Below, one piece after another: positions 44,385 through 53,356 of a DNA stretch of 64,000 bases. Under the pieces are notes generated by a model, which saw only the letters and a program-made list of their open reading frames with translations, was not told where the DNA came from and searched no databases. The position numbers and the translations under genes are program-made. The number at the start of each line of letters is the position of its first letter. Position 1 is the stretch's first letter. The stretch is taken from assembly GCF_014199255.1 (NCBI RefSeq), contig NZ_JACIJF010000005.1, positions 124,001 through 188,000 on the forward strand, given 5' to 3'. The stretch is from Sphingomonas xinjiangensis. GTDB lineage: Bacteria > Pseudomonadota > Alphaproteobacteria > Sphingomonadales > Sphingomonadaceae.

Positions 44385-45461
44385 TTGTCTCGTCTTTTCC
44401 AGCGCCTGCGCTCGGCGCGCGCACTCGTTCCCGCCGCCATCATCGCCGCATCGCTGACGGCCACTCCGGGCAGTGCGCAACAGACCCTTCAGCCCGGTCC
44501 GCCTCCTGGTGCGCCCGAAACGCCTTTCGTCGATCCGGACAGGGCCTATCTCTTCGCGCACATGACCAAGGCCCGATACGGCGTTCTCCACTACTCGGTC
44601 AGCCTTGATGGGCTGCATTGGAAGCGGCTAAACAGCGGAGCCCCCGTCTCGCGCGTTTATCATGGCCATGCCTCAATCGCGCAGGGGGTCGATGGCCGCT
44701 ACTTCCTGGTCGGCAACAATAGCGACGACGATCGCCTGATCCGGTTTTGGGTCTCCACCGATCTCATCCGCTGGACACCCTACGCCACCTACCAGCCCGA
44801 TCTGGCGCACATCCCGGGCCTGACCAATGCGCAGCAGCGCATCGGCGCGCCCAAGCTCTTCTTCGACAAGGCGTCCCGCCAGTTCCTGCTGACCTGGCAC
44901 ACCCCGACCGTTCCGGGTTCGAAGGAAGATCCCGAAAGCTATTGGACCAGCCAACGCACCGTCTATGTCGTGTCGGAGGATCTACGCCGCTTCGCCAGTG
45001 CCCCCAGGCGGCTGTTCGACTGGAACATGGCGACGATCGATACGGTCATTCAGCCCCGCGAAGACGGCGAAGGCTATTGCGCGATCGTAAAGGACGAACG
45101 CTACCCGTCCTATGCATGGACCACCGGCAAGACGATCCGCATCAGCTGCGCGGCCTCGTTGCTCGGCCCGTACCCGCTGCCGGGACCACCGCTCAGCCCA
45201 AATTTCCGCGAAGCGCCGACGATCATTCGTGCGCCAAACAATCGCGAATGGCTGCTCTATTACGAGCAATATGCCGGCACCAGCTATGGCCTGTCCAAGG
45301 GCCGCAGCCTTGAAGGGCCCTGGTATCAGGTATCCGGCAACACCGGCCAGCCAGACTGGGACCGCTACGCCATGCCCACGGATGTGCGACACGGATCGAT
45401 GATCCAGATCTCGCGCCGCCAATATGACGCGGTGCTCAAGGCTTTTCCGATGACCGACTAG
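44385..45461 (+). CDS. Secreted GH43-like five-bladed beta-propeller protein
   Basis: 358 aa. The signal peptide is ALVPAAIIAASLTATPGSAQ. The body has propeller-type repeats: RAYLFAHMTKARYGVLHYSVSLDGLHW, HASIAQGVDGRYFLVG, FWVSTDLIRWTPY, GAPKLFFDKASRQFLLTWH and YVVSEDLRRF, a pattern of GH43/GH117-like glycosidases. I cannot assign all three catalytic acids. TTG 44385-44387 is preceded by GGGAG. It converges on the MFS gene with the two stops overlapping in CTAG. Confidence 0.72.
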   Translation: MSRLFQRLRSARALVPAAIIAASLTATPGSAQQTLQPGPPPGAPETPFVDPDRAYLFAHMTKARYGVLHYSVSLDGLHWKRLNSGAPVSRVYHGHASIAQGVDGRYFLVGNNSDDDRLIRFWVSTDLIRWTPYATYQPDLAHIPGLTNAQQRIGAPKLFFDKASRQFLLTWHTPTVPGSKEDPESYWTSQRTVYVVSEDLRRFASAPRRLFDWNMATIDTVIQPREDGEGYCAIVKDERYPSYAWTTGKTIRISCAASLLGPYPLPGPPLSPNFREAPTIIRAPNNREWLLYYEQYAGTSYGLSKGRSLEGPWYQVSGNTGQPDWDRYAMPTDVRHGSMIQISRRQYDAVLKAFPMTD

Positions 45462-46723
45462 CGCGGGCGCGGCAGCATCCGTTCCACGGCGAGCACGCCC
45501 AGCCCAGCCGCTGCCAGGCACACCGCCAGGAACAGCATCGGCGCGATGTCGCTGCCGGTGCGGTCGCGAATCGTGGGCACCACCGCCTGCGCGACGAAAC
45601 CGCCCAGATTGCCCACCGAGTTCACTGCGGCGAAGCCCGCGGCTGCATGCGCACCCGACAGGAAACGCGGCGGCAGCGTCCAGAACACCGGCTGTCCCGA
45701 GAAGATCGCCGCGGCGGCCAGGCTCAGCAACGCGAAGCGCAGCGTCACATCGGTCACCAGCACGCTCAATACCAGCAGCATCGCACCTGCCAGCGCCGGC
45801 CCGGCCGCAAACCACACCTGGTTGCGGAACCGCGCCGCCATTCGCGGTACCCCCCACAGCGCGAGTCCTACAAGTGTCCAAGGGATGATGTTAAGCAAGC
45901 CATTGGTGGTGTTCGACACCCCGAAGCTCTTGACGATCGTCGGCAACCAATAGCTGAGGCCATAAGCCGCGAGCGGAAAGCCGATATAGACCAGGCACAG
46001 CAGGAGCACGCGGCGGTCGCGCAGCGTGGACAGCACGCCTCCGTGCTCGGCCGCGGCGCTGCCATCGTCCAGCGTGCTCGCCAGCCATGCCTTTTGCTCG
46101 GTGCTCAACCAGCGCGCCGCTTCGGGTCCTCGCGGCAGCAGGAAGAACACCGCGGGCGCGAGCGCCACTGCTGGCAATCCAGTCGCCAGGAACACCCATT
46201 GCCAGCCCGCCAGCCCGAAGGTGCCGTCCTGGTCCAGCAGCAACCCGCCGATCGCCGCGCCCACTGCGTTGGCGACTGCGCTCGCCAGCATGAACAGCCC
46301 CACCGCCCGCGCGCGATGTTCGACCGGAAACCACAAGGTCAGCACGTACAGCACACCGGGAAAAAACCCCGCCTCCGCCACGCCCAGCAGGAAGCGCAGC
46401 AGGTAGAACACCGTGGGGTTGGGCGTGAACGCCAGCAGCACCGTGATGATGCCCCATGTTGCCATGATGCGCGTGAACCACACATGCGCGCCAACGCGGT
46501 GGAGCAACAAATTGCTCGGTACTTCGAACAGAAAATAGCCGATGAAGAACAGTGACGCGCCTAGGCCATACGCGGCTTCGCTCAGGCCCAGGGCGTCGAC
46601 CATCTGCAGCTTGGCGTAGGATATGTTCTGCCGGTCGATATACGCGATCATGTACAAGAGCCCCAGAAAGGGCATCAGCCGCCACGTCACTCGGCGAACG
46701 GTCGCCTGCCCCACATCCGGCAT
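45458..46723 (-). CDS. MFS transporter, anion:cation symporter (ACS) family
   Basis: 421 aa with twelve helices. The N-terminus ending in LGLLYMIAYIDRQNISYAKLQM is the classic ACS signature (R-x-N in helix 1), and LGVAEAGFFPGVLYVLTLWFP is the second. Family members carry hexuronates, phthalate, tartrate or allantoate. It could import an acidic sugar, but the neighbouring enzymes do not decide this. Confidence 0.86.
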   Translation of the reverse strand: MPDVGQATVRRVTWRLMPFLGLLYMIAYIDRQNISYAKLQMVDALGLSEAAYGLGASLFFIGYFLFEVPSNLLLHRVGAHVWFTRIMATWGIITVLLAFTPNPTVFYLLRFLLGVAEAGFFPGVLYVLTLWFPVEHRARAVGLFMLASAVANAVGAAIGGLLLDQDGTFGLAGWQWVFLATGLPAVALAPAVFFLLPRGPEAARWLSTEQKAWLASTLDDGSAAAEHGGVLSTLRDRRVLLLCLVYIGFPLAAYGLSYWLPTIVKSFGVSNTTNGLLNIIPWTLVGLALWGVPRMAARFRNQVWFAAGPALAGAMLLVLSVLVTDVTLRFALLSLAAAAIFSGQPVFWTLPPRFLSGAHAAAGFAAVNSVGNLGGFVAQAVVPTIRDRTGSDIAPMLFLAVCLAAAGLGVLAVERMLPRPR

Positions 46724-46834
46724 CTAGGGGTTCCTCCTATTCACGTCTTGTTACCGCTCGCATCATCGTGGCACAAACGCGAAGATCAACCCGTCCGTTG
46801 GTCGGATACGGCCACTTTATCGAAGGCAAGCCGC

Positions 46835-47680
46835 TTGTCCCTGATCCCGCGTCTCGGAGCGTTGCTCGCGCTCTTCCTTCTGACTGCCTGCGCGCCTTCG
46901 CTGCACGTCATGTCGTTCAACGTCCGCTACCCCTCCGATCAAGGGCCGCAGCCCTGGGCGGTCCGGCGCCCAGTGATGGTGAACCTGATCCGCGAGGCGC
47001 GGCCCGACCTGATCGGCACGCAGGAGTTGTTTCAGCGCCAGGGTGACGATCTGGTGCGCGCGCTGCCCGGCTACCGCTGGTTCGGACGCGATCGCAGAGG
47101 CGAGCACGCCGACGAGCATATGGGCATCTTCTACCGTCCCGACCGGCTGCGGCTTGTGCACTCGGGCGATTTCTGGCTGTCCGACACACCCGAACAGCCT
47201 GGCAGCATGAGCTGGGGGACCGACCTGCCCCGCTTGGCCAGCTGGGGCATCTTCGACACGCGCGGCGCGCGCCCGCACCGCTTCCTGTTCATCGACACGC
47301 ATCTGGCGCACCGCGAACAGGATGCCGCTGCGCGGGCGCGGGCGGCTGCACTGATCGTGGGCCAGTTGCCTGTCTTGGCCGGAGATCTGCCCATCATCCT
47401 GGCCGGTGACATGAACGCCCGTCCGGACAGCGGCGCCTATCGCGCCTTCGTCGCCGCGCTGGCGGACGCGCGCGAACATGCCGCCCGACGCCGCGGCCCC
47501 AAAATGACTTTTCACGACTTCACCGGCGTTCCGGACCGCCGGATCGACTATCTCTTCACCCGCGGCTTCGCCGTCATCGCTGCCGAAACGCACACTTACC
47601 ATCAAGGGAGCGTCTACCCGTCCGATCACTTCCCGGTATCGGCAACCCTGCGCTTCACCTCTGATCGACGACCAAATTGA
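46835..47680 (+). CDS. Endonuclease/exonuclease/phosphatase-family lipoprotein
   Basis: 281 aa when started at TTG 46835, which gives a lipoprotein leader ending in LLTAC. The EEP fold is visible: HVMSFNVRYPSDQ, IGTQELFQRQ, IDTHLAHREQ, IILAGDMNARPDSGAYRAF and the closing IDYLFTRG ... YPSDHFPVSATL. These cover the metal-binding N and E and the D/H pair. EEP proteins in glycan loci are common partners of GH92 enzymes. The substrate is unknown; the first ATG would add an N-terminus without a proper signal. Confidence 0.78.
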   Translation: MSLIPRLGALLALFLLTACAPSLHVMSFNVRYPSDQGPQPWAVRRPVMVNLIREARPDLIGTQELFQRQGDDLVRALPGYRWFGRDRRGEHADEHMGIFYRPDRLRLVHSGDFWLSDTPEQPGSMSWGTDLPRLASWGIFDTRGARPHRFLFIDTHLAHREQDAAARARAAALIVGQLPVLAGDLPIILAGDMNARPDSGAYRAFVAALADAREHAARRRGPKMTFHDFTGVPDRRIDYLFTRGFAVIAAETHTYHQGSVYPSDHFPVSATLRFTSDRRPN

Positions 47681-48096
47681 ACGATCTTGATCCGGGCCGA
47701 GAGTGGCGGCATGCTGGCTCGTCAAGAGGCGCTGCCGACCGGCAGACGACCTTTCCATACAGGGGAGAAGGCGATGTCGTCATGTGCATGCCGCAAGGCG
47801 AATCTCGCTCCGTCCCGCACGCTCGATCGAGTCGGCACTACCCTGATGCCACTAATCTCGGCCCGAAGCTTCGAGACTTCCAATAGTCCACCACGGCGCA
47901 GCCACTTCATCTAGTGCCTGCATTGTGAGGTCTTTCGATCATTCTGGCCACGACGCTGGACACAGCTGGCAGGCGCTGCAATGTTCGGACTGCGCATCCG
48001 ACACTCATCAGGGCTAACTATACCGATGACCTCCCCCGCCTCGCGCCCTTCACGGGCCGACGACAGACTGCGCCGCCCGCTTCGAAAGCAGGGGTG
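47681..48096. other. Intergenic region upstream of the ROK gene
   Basis: About 415 bases with no convincing gene. A GGGAGAAGG-preceded ORF of 46 codons at 47774-47914 is not supported by composition. The 60-100 bases before 48097 may hold the ROK promoter; I see no palindrome that stands out. Confidence 0.45.
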
Positions 48097-49317
48097 ATGG
48101 CACCTGCTCTTCGCACCCGTCCGCGGCTTTCCGGCACCAATCTGGAGCGCGCCGCCGATCATAACCAGCGGGTCACGCTGCATGCCATTCGGGTTTGCGG
48201 CTCGCTGACGCGCGTCGAGCTTGCGGGTATCACCGGGCTTACCCCGGCGGCTATCGCCAACATAGCCCGTCGCCTGTTACAGGACGGCTTGATTGAGGAG
48301 GCAGGGCAGCAGCGCGGCAGCCGAGGCCAGCCTCCCACCAAGCTCGTCGTCCGGGCAGACGCCTGTTACTCGATCGGCGTCAATGTCGACCGCGACCATG
48401 TCACGATCGTGCTTGTCGATTTCGCCGGTCAGATGCTCGCCCGGGTGTCGGAAGAAGTCGATTTCGCCCTGCCCGATCAGGTCCGAGCGCTGTATCGCCG
48501 CTCGATCCACGACATGCTGCGCTCGGCACAGGTGGACATCGCGAAGGTCGTCGGACTTGGCGTCGCGGTTCCCGACCAGCTGGGCAGCGTCGACCTACCG
48601 GGCCGGCCGCCAGCCTATGCCGCGTGGGAGAGCGTTGACTTTGCGCAATTGTTCGACGAACCCTTCAGCCTCCCGGTCTTCACCGAAAACGATGCCGCTG
48701 CCGCCGCGATGGGGGAGATGCAGTTCGGCCATGGCCAGCGGCATGGCAGCTTTTTCTACATCCTTATCTCCTCGGGTCTTGGCGGGGGCTTGGTGATCGA
48801 TAATGCTTATCTCCGCGGCGCCAACGGTCGCAGCGGTGAGCTGGGCTTCATGCGCGCACTGGACGATGGCGCGGGCGGGGAACAGGTGCAGAAGCTCGTC
48901 TCGCTTTCGGGGCTTTCGCGGCATCTGGAGGAGCATGGCTTCGGGCTTCGCGATATGATGCGCAGCACGCCGGCTCCTGAAGCCGAGGCCTGCGTCGAGG
49001 CCTGGATCGAGCAGGCGGCAAGGCGCCTCGTGACGCCACTCACAGCGATCAACTGTCTCATCAATCCCGCCGTCATTCTGATCGGCGGGCGTCTCCCCGC
49101 CAGTTTGGTGGAGCGGCTGGCGGAACGCGCCAACAGCTTGATGGAAGCGGGGGCCGGCACCCTTCCCGCGATCGCCCCGGTCGCACGGGCCGAACTGTCC
49201 CAGGACGCGCCAGCGGTGGGCGCCGCCATCCTGCCTTTCAGCCACTTCCTGCTGCCCAAGCCGGGCGCCTTGTGGAAAGCCCCCGCCGATGGCGCGGGCC
49301 TCCGACAGGTGCTCTAG
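48097..49317 (+). CDS. ROK-family transcriptional regulator
   Basis: 406 aa. An N-terminal winged helix-turn-helix (NQRVTLHAIRVCGSLTRVELAGITGLTPAAIANIARRLL) is followed by an ROK sugar-kinase-like domain with the ATP/glucose-type loop FTENDAAAAAMGEMQFG and GLGGGLVIDNAYLRGANGRSGELGFM. The usual zinc motif of ROK kinases (CxCGxxGCxE) is absent after this loop. It is therefore probably a sugar-sensing regulator without kinase activity. It converges on the glycan genes and is the best candidate for their control. ATG 48097 chosen; a GTG three bases earlier is possible. Confidence 0.83.
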   Translation: MAPALRTRPRLSGTNLERAADHNQRVTLHAIRVCGSLTRVELAGITGLTPAAIANIARRLLQDGLIEEAGQQRGSRGQPPTKLVVRADACYSIGVNVDRDHVTIVLVDFAGQMLARVSEEVDFALPDQVRALYRRSIHDMLRSAQVDIAKVVGLGVAVPDQLGSVDLPGRPPAYAAWESVDFAQLFDEPFSLPVFTENDAAAAAMGEMQFGHGQRHGSFFYILISSGLGGGLVIDNAYLRGANGRSGELGFMRALDDGAGGEQVQKLVSLSGLSRHLEEHGFGLRDMMRSTPAPEAEACVEAWIEQAARRLVTPLTAINCLINPAVILIGGRLPASLVERLAERANSLMEAGAGTLPAIAPVARAELSQDAPAVGAAILPFSHFLLPKPGALWKAPADGAGLRQVL

Positions 49318-49570
49318 GCTCAGCGCATATTCCACCTTCGTCACCCGGGCTTATAGCCGGCGTTACGGAGGTGGCAGGATGCACCTCCAAAGCCAGCTAC
49401 GGGCCCGCGTAAATGCCCGGCCCGATCCCGGTAGTCACCTTAACAGAAAACCGTTTGTCGGGGAGAAGATCGAGGCGCAGCTGCGGCGGTGCTCAGGCGG
49501 AACTCCGATGCCTCAGCTACCGCCCCCCAGACTTCGAGTGCGCCGTAGAAATCGGGGTGCCGGCCTTATC
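49318..49570. other. Intergenic region between ROK and GH92
   Basis: About 250 bases between convergent genes. It carries a strong Shine-Dalgarno (GGAGGTGG) before an arginine-rich ORF at 49379, which I do not accept as a gene because it runs antisense into GH92 and its composition is not coding-like. No clear terminator. Confidence 0.4.
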
Positions 49571-51898
49571 TCACTCTGGGATCCCGCCGTAGGAAGGCGG
49601 ACGATCCGCCAGCTTGGTCCCGAACGCTGAAGGCTTCGGCCCCATTTCAAAAACCAACTCGCCGCCCTTGACGAGATCGGCATGCGAGATCCAGTTGCGC
49701 GTCCACGGTCGGCCATTCCACCGCACGGATTGCACATAAGGACTGTCCGGACCGTTGCCGCGCGCGCGGACGCGCAGTCTGCGCCCCTGCCCGAGGTCCA
49801 GCTCGGCCTCATCGAACAAAGGTGATCCGAACACATAGGTCGCACTGACCGGATCCACCGGATAGAAGCCGAGCGCACTCAGTACGAACCAGGCGCTCAT
49901 CTGCCCGCAATCGTCGTTGCCAATTACCCCGTCCGGATCGGCCTTGTACATCTCAGTCAGCAGCCGGCGGACCATCGCTTGCGTCTTCCACGGCTTGCCG
50001 CAGAACGCATACAGATAGGCGGCGTGCTGATCCGGCTCATTGCCATGAGCATATTGCCCGACCAAGCCGCTGATGTCGGGCGGCGCGTTTTCGGGCAGCG
50101 TCGAGGGCCCGTTGAAGAACGCGTCTAGCTTCGCCTCGAACTTGGCCTCTCCGCCGAAATGCTGGATAAGACCATAGGTGTCATGCTGGTTGAGGAAGGT
50201 CGCCTGCCAGCCATTCGCCTCGGTATAATCGCGCCACCATGGCTTGGGCATATGGCCGATCTGGATCGGATCGAACGGCGCACCCCACCATTTCCCGTCC
50301 GAAAAGCGTGGACGCGCGAAGCCGACCTGCGGGTCGATGACGTTGCGATAGTTGAGACTGCGCTTGCGCAGTGCCGCGGCATCGTCATGCGCGCCCGCCG
50401 CGTCGGCCAGCACCGCCATTGCCCAGTCATCATAGGCATATTCCTGAGTGCGGCTGACCGATTCCCACACTTTGTCGGCGGGGATGTAGCCCAGCGCATA
50501 GTAATGTTCGCGGCCGAGCGAGCTGTCGCTGTCCTTGAACTTGGGGTCGAACGCGCGGCGGCGGATGTTGGGCCAGGCGGCGGCATAGTCGGCGTCAATG
50601 CCCTTTGCTTTGGCTTCGGCCATGATCACTACCGAGTGCCAGCCGATCATGCAGCCAGTCTCAATTCCCTGCAGCGGCCACACTGGCGGGCCATACGGGC
50701 TTTGCTGGGTCTGACGGATCAGGTCGCGGGTGAACATCTCCGCATGTTCGGGGCGGATCAACGTCAGCAGCGGGTGCAGCGCGCGATAGGTGTCCCACGT
50801 CGAATAGGTGCTGAACGCCGGCGCTTCCGTGGGGGCCTGATGTACCTGCCGGTCCATACCCATGTATCGGCCGTCGCGATCGGTGAAAAGCGTGGGCGCC
50901 AGCATCGTGTGGTACAGCGCACTTGCCATGATGGTGCGCTGCGCTGGCGTGCCGCCCTTCACGCGCACGCAGTCCAGTTCGCGCGCCCAGGTTCGCCGCG
51001 CCGCAACTGCGGCAGCGTCGAAGTTCCAGTCCGGCGCTTCAGCAGACAGTGCCGCGCGCGCGCCGTCTACCGACACGCCCGACACGCCGGTCTTGATCAG
51101 GATCGGCTCGCCGCCGGCCTGATCGAAGAACAACGCGACCTTCAGGCTCTTCCCCGTGACGCTCTTCGCGCTCTTTGCGGCAGGCTTGTCGTCGTCGCCG
51201 AAGAACTCAACCCGGTCGGGCTTGCGCGAAAGCTGCATGGCGAAATGGATGTCACGGCCCTTGGCCCAGCGATTCACCTTGCGGCTGCCGGTCAGCATGC
51301 CGTCGCTGCCCAGCGCCAGCGACGCGCTCTCGATCAGTGCACCCTTGTCCCATTTGTCCAGGATCATATGAGCGAAGTCGATCAGGATGTGCCCGGCCCC
51401 CTGCGGGAAGCGGTAGCGGTGCAGGCCTACGCGTTCGGTCACCGTCAGCTCGGCAGCGACGCCAGACTCCAGCCGCACGCGGTAATAGCCCGGCTCCGCG
51501 AATTCATCGGAGAAGCGCTGCCGGTACCCGCCATCCGCGTTATCGAGGGGGCCGGGCTTCAGCTCCAGCTTGCCGCGCGTCGGCACCACCAGCACGTCCA
51601 GCATGTCGCCAATGCCGGTTCCGGACAGATGCGTATGACTGAACCCCATGATCGAACCGTCGGTGCGGTGGTAGCCCGAGCAGGCGTCCCAGCGCGCATT
51701 GTCGGTGTCCGGTCCCAGCTGCACCATGCCGAACGGCAGCGATGGCCCCGGAAAGGTATGGCCATGCCCGCCGGTGCCGACGAACAGATCGGGCTTTCCC
51801 GCCGCGGGCGCCTGTGCCCACGCAGTGCCAGGCACCACGCTGCCGACGAGCGCTAGGCCGGTGCCGGAGAGAAGCTGGCGACGATTGGCGGTGATCAT
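49571..51898 (-). CDS. GH92 family alpha-mannosidase (first copy)
   Basis: 775 aa with a Tat- or Sec-type leader (RRQLLSGTGLALVGSVVPGTAWAQ). The GH92 N-domain has LFVGTGGHGHTFPGPSLPFGMVQLGPDT and GFSHTHLSGTG. The catalytic domain has YSTWDTYRALHPLLTLI, then QSPYGPPVWPLQGIET and the DDCGQMSAWFVLSALGFYP signature near the C-terminus. These enzymes are Ca2+-dependent exo-alpha-mannosidases (alpha-1,2, -1,3, -1,4 or -1,6). It is probably periplasmic and last in its operon. Confidence 0.93.
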   Translation of the reverse strand: MITANRRQLLSGTGLALVGSVVPGTAWAQAPAAGKPDLFVGTGGHGHTFPGPSLPFGMVQLGPDTDNARWDACSGYHRTDGSIMGFSHTHLSGTGIGDMLDVLVVPTRGKLELKPGPLDNADGGYRQRFSDEFAEPGYYRVRLESGVAAELTVTERVGLHRYRFPQGAGHILIDFAHMILDKWDKGALIESASLALGSDGMLTGSRKVNRWAKGRDIHFAMQLSRKPDRVEFFGDDDKPAAKSAKSVTGKSLKVALFFDQAGGEPILIKTGVSGVSVDGARAALSAEAPDWNFDAAAVAARRTWARELDCVRVKGGTPAQRTIMASALYHTMLAPTLFTDRDGRYMGMDRQVHQAPTEAPAFSTYSTWDTYRALHPLLTLIRPEHAEMFTRDLIRQTQQSPYGPPVWPLQGIETGCMIGWHSVVIMAEAKAKGIDADYAAAWPNIRRRAFDPKFKDSDSSLGREHYYALGYIPADKVWESVSRTQEYAYDDWAMAVLADAAGAHDDAAALRKRSLNYRNVIDPQVGFARPRFSDGKWWGAPFDPIQIGHMPKPWWRDYTEANGWQATFLNQHDTYGLIQHFGGEAKFEAKLDAFFNGPSTLPENAPPDISGLVGQYAHGNEPDQHAAYLYAFCGKPWKTQAMVRRLLTEMYKADPDGVIGNDDCGQMSAWFVLSALGFYPVDPVSATYVFGSPLFDEAELDLGQGRRLRVRARGNGPDSPYVQSVRWNGRPWTRNWISHADLVKGGELVFEMGPKPSAFGTKLADRPPSYGGIPE

Positions 51899-51919
51899 GA
51901 ACTAAGCCTTCCGGTACAA

Positions 51920-53356
51920 TCAGTATTTTACGTTGAGCAATGCCGGCATGCGGCGCTCAACGTCGAGGATCAGGTCGCCGAACAGGCCATTGGCCCAGGC
52001 GAACCAGCTGCGGGTGAACTTCGCGGGATCGTCCTTGTGGAAGCTCTCGTGCATGAAGCCGGTGCCGCCATGGGTTTTCTTGAGCCAGCCAAGGCATTGG
52101 CGGATAACGGCTTCGTCATCGCTCACCAGCGCGCGCGTGATGATCGACATCGGCCAGATCATGTCCATGCCGACATGGGGTCCGCCGATCCCCTCGCCCG
52201 CACTGCCCGCGAAGAAATACGGGTTGCGCGGGCTCCAGGCAAGCGCGGCGGTGCGGCGGTAGAGCGGATCGCGGCGATCCGCAGCCCCGAGCAGCGGTAG
52301 CGCCGACAGGCTTGGCACATTGGCGTCGTCCATGAAGATGGCATCGCCATATCCATTCACCTCAAACGCCCAGGTCTGGCCGTCGGGCATCTTGCCGTGT
52401 TTCTCCAGGGCGTCCGAGACGACCGACGCCAACGCTTCGGCTTCCACCGCGCCCTCGACATCCCCCCGTGCCTCGCGCAGCACCGTCGCCAGCATCCTTA
52501 GCGCCGAAACCGCGAACAGGTTCGACGGGATCAGGAAGGGAAACACGCAAGCATCGTCGGACGGGCGGAACCCCGAATGGATCAATCCAACCTTCTTCGT
52601 GGGCGAACCAAGACCGCCAAACATCAGCGTCTCGGTGGGCGAAGGATCGCGCCGCTGAAAGCGGTAGGATCCCGGCCCGTCGATCCGCTGCTGCTCCTTA
52701 AGCGTCGCTACGGCTTGTTTCATACCGCTCGCCCAGAAATCGTCGAACGGGGCCTTGTCGCGCGTCGCCGACCAATAGGCATGCGCCAGCCGCATCGGGT
52801 AGCACAGAGAGTCGATTTCCCATTTCCGCTCGGCAACGCCCGGCTTCATCTCGGTCAGATCGTTGACCGCGCCCAGGTTCGACTTGGCAGTCGCTTCCTT
52901 CATGAACGCGTTGGCGTACGGGTCGACCAAGATGCACCGCGCCTGCCGCTGAAGCGCGCCATGGAACAGACGCCTCAACGCCTTGTCCTTGGGCGTCAGG
53001 TGCACATAGGTTTGAAGCTGCGCCGAACTGTCGCGCAGCCACATCGCGTTGATGTCGCCGGTGATAACAAAGGTATCGGGCTTGCCGTCCAGGGTGCCAG
53101 GCTGGACCGTGGTGTCGAGAGTGTTGGGGTAGCAATTCTCGAACAGCCAGGCGAGCTCCGGGTCGGCGATCTTCGCCTTCACTCGCTTGATCTCGGCTTC
53201 TACGGCGGGGCTGGTGAAGGCGCGCTTCTCGCGCGGCGGGCGCTGCGATACGAAGGGTGCGGCAAAAGCGGGTGCAGGCATCAGCGCGGTGAGCGCGAGC
53301 GCGCCGGTGCCGGCGACCAGATCACGACGGGTGATGTTCATGGCTGTTTCTTTCAT
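51920..53356 (-). CDS. GH125 family exo-alpha-1,6-mannosidase-like protein (DUF1237)
   Basis: 478 aa. A Tat-like leader (MNITRRDLVAGTGALALTALMPAPAFA, second ATG at 53341) is followed by the GH125 (alpha/alpha)6 barrel. The family signatures are DTFVITGDINAMWLRDSSAQL, ERKWEIDSLCYPMRLAHAYW and GGPHVGMDMIWPMSI. GH125 enzymes release alpha-1,6-mannose non-reductively, complementing GH92 on mannan or N-glycans. The ATG at 53356 overlaps the upstream GH92 stop (ATGA); the downstream ATG gives a tidier Tat signal. Confidence 0.9.
   Translation of the reverse strand: MKETAMNITRRDLVAGTGALALTALMPAPAFAAPFVSQRPPREKRAFTSPAVEAEIKRVKAKIADPELAWLFENCYPNTLDTTVQPGTLDGKPDTFVITGDINAMWLRDSSAQLQTYVHLTPKDKALRRLFHGALQRQARCILVDPYANAFMKEATAKSNLGAVNDLTEMKPGVAERKWEIDSLCYPMRLAHAYWSATRDKAPFDDFWASGMKQAVATLKEQQRIDGPGSYRFQRRDPSPTETLMFGGLGSPTKKVGLIHSGFRPSDDACVFPFLIPSNLFAVSALRMLATVLREARGDVEGAVEAEALASVVSDALEKHGKMPDGQTWAFEVNGYGDAIFMDDANVPSLSALPLLGAADRRDPLYRRTAALAWSPRNPYFFAGSAGEGIGGPHVGMDMIWPMSIITRALVSDDEAVIRQCLGWLKKTHGGTGFMHESFHKDDPAKFTRSWFAWANGLFGDLILDVERRMPALLNVKY

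Noticed and set aside
47774..47914. 46-codon ORF with a GGGAGAAGG site
   Set aside because: No conserved character, mixed composition; could be a chance ribosome site.
49379..49630. ORF with GGAGGTGG site upstream, 83 codons
   Set aside because: Arginine-rich translation, poor codon bias, runs antisense into the GH92 gene.
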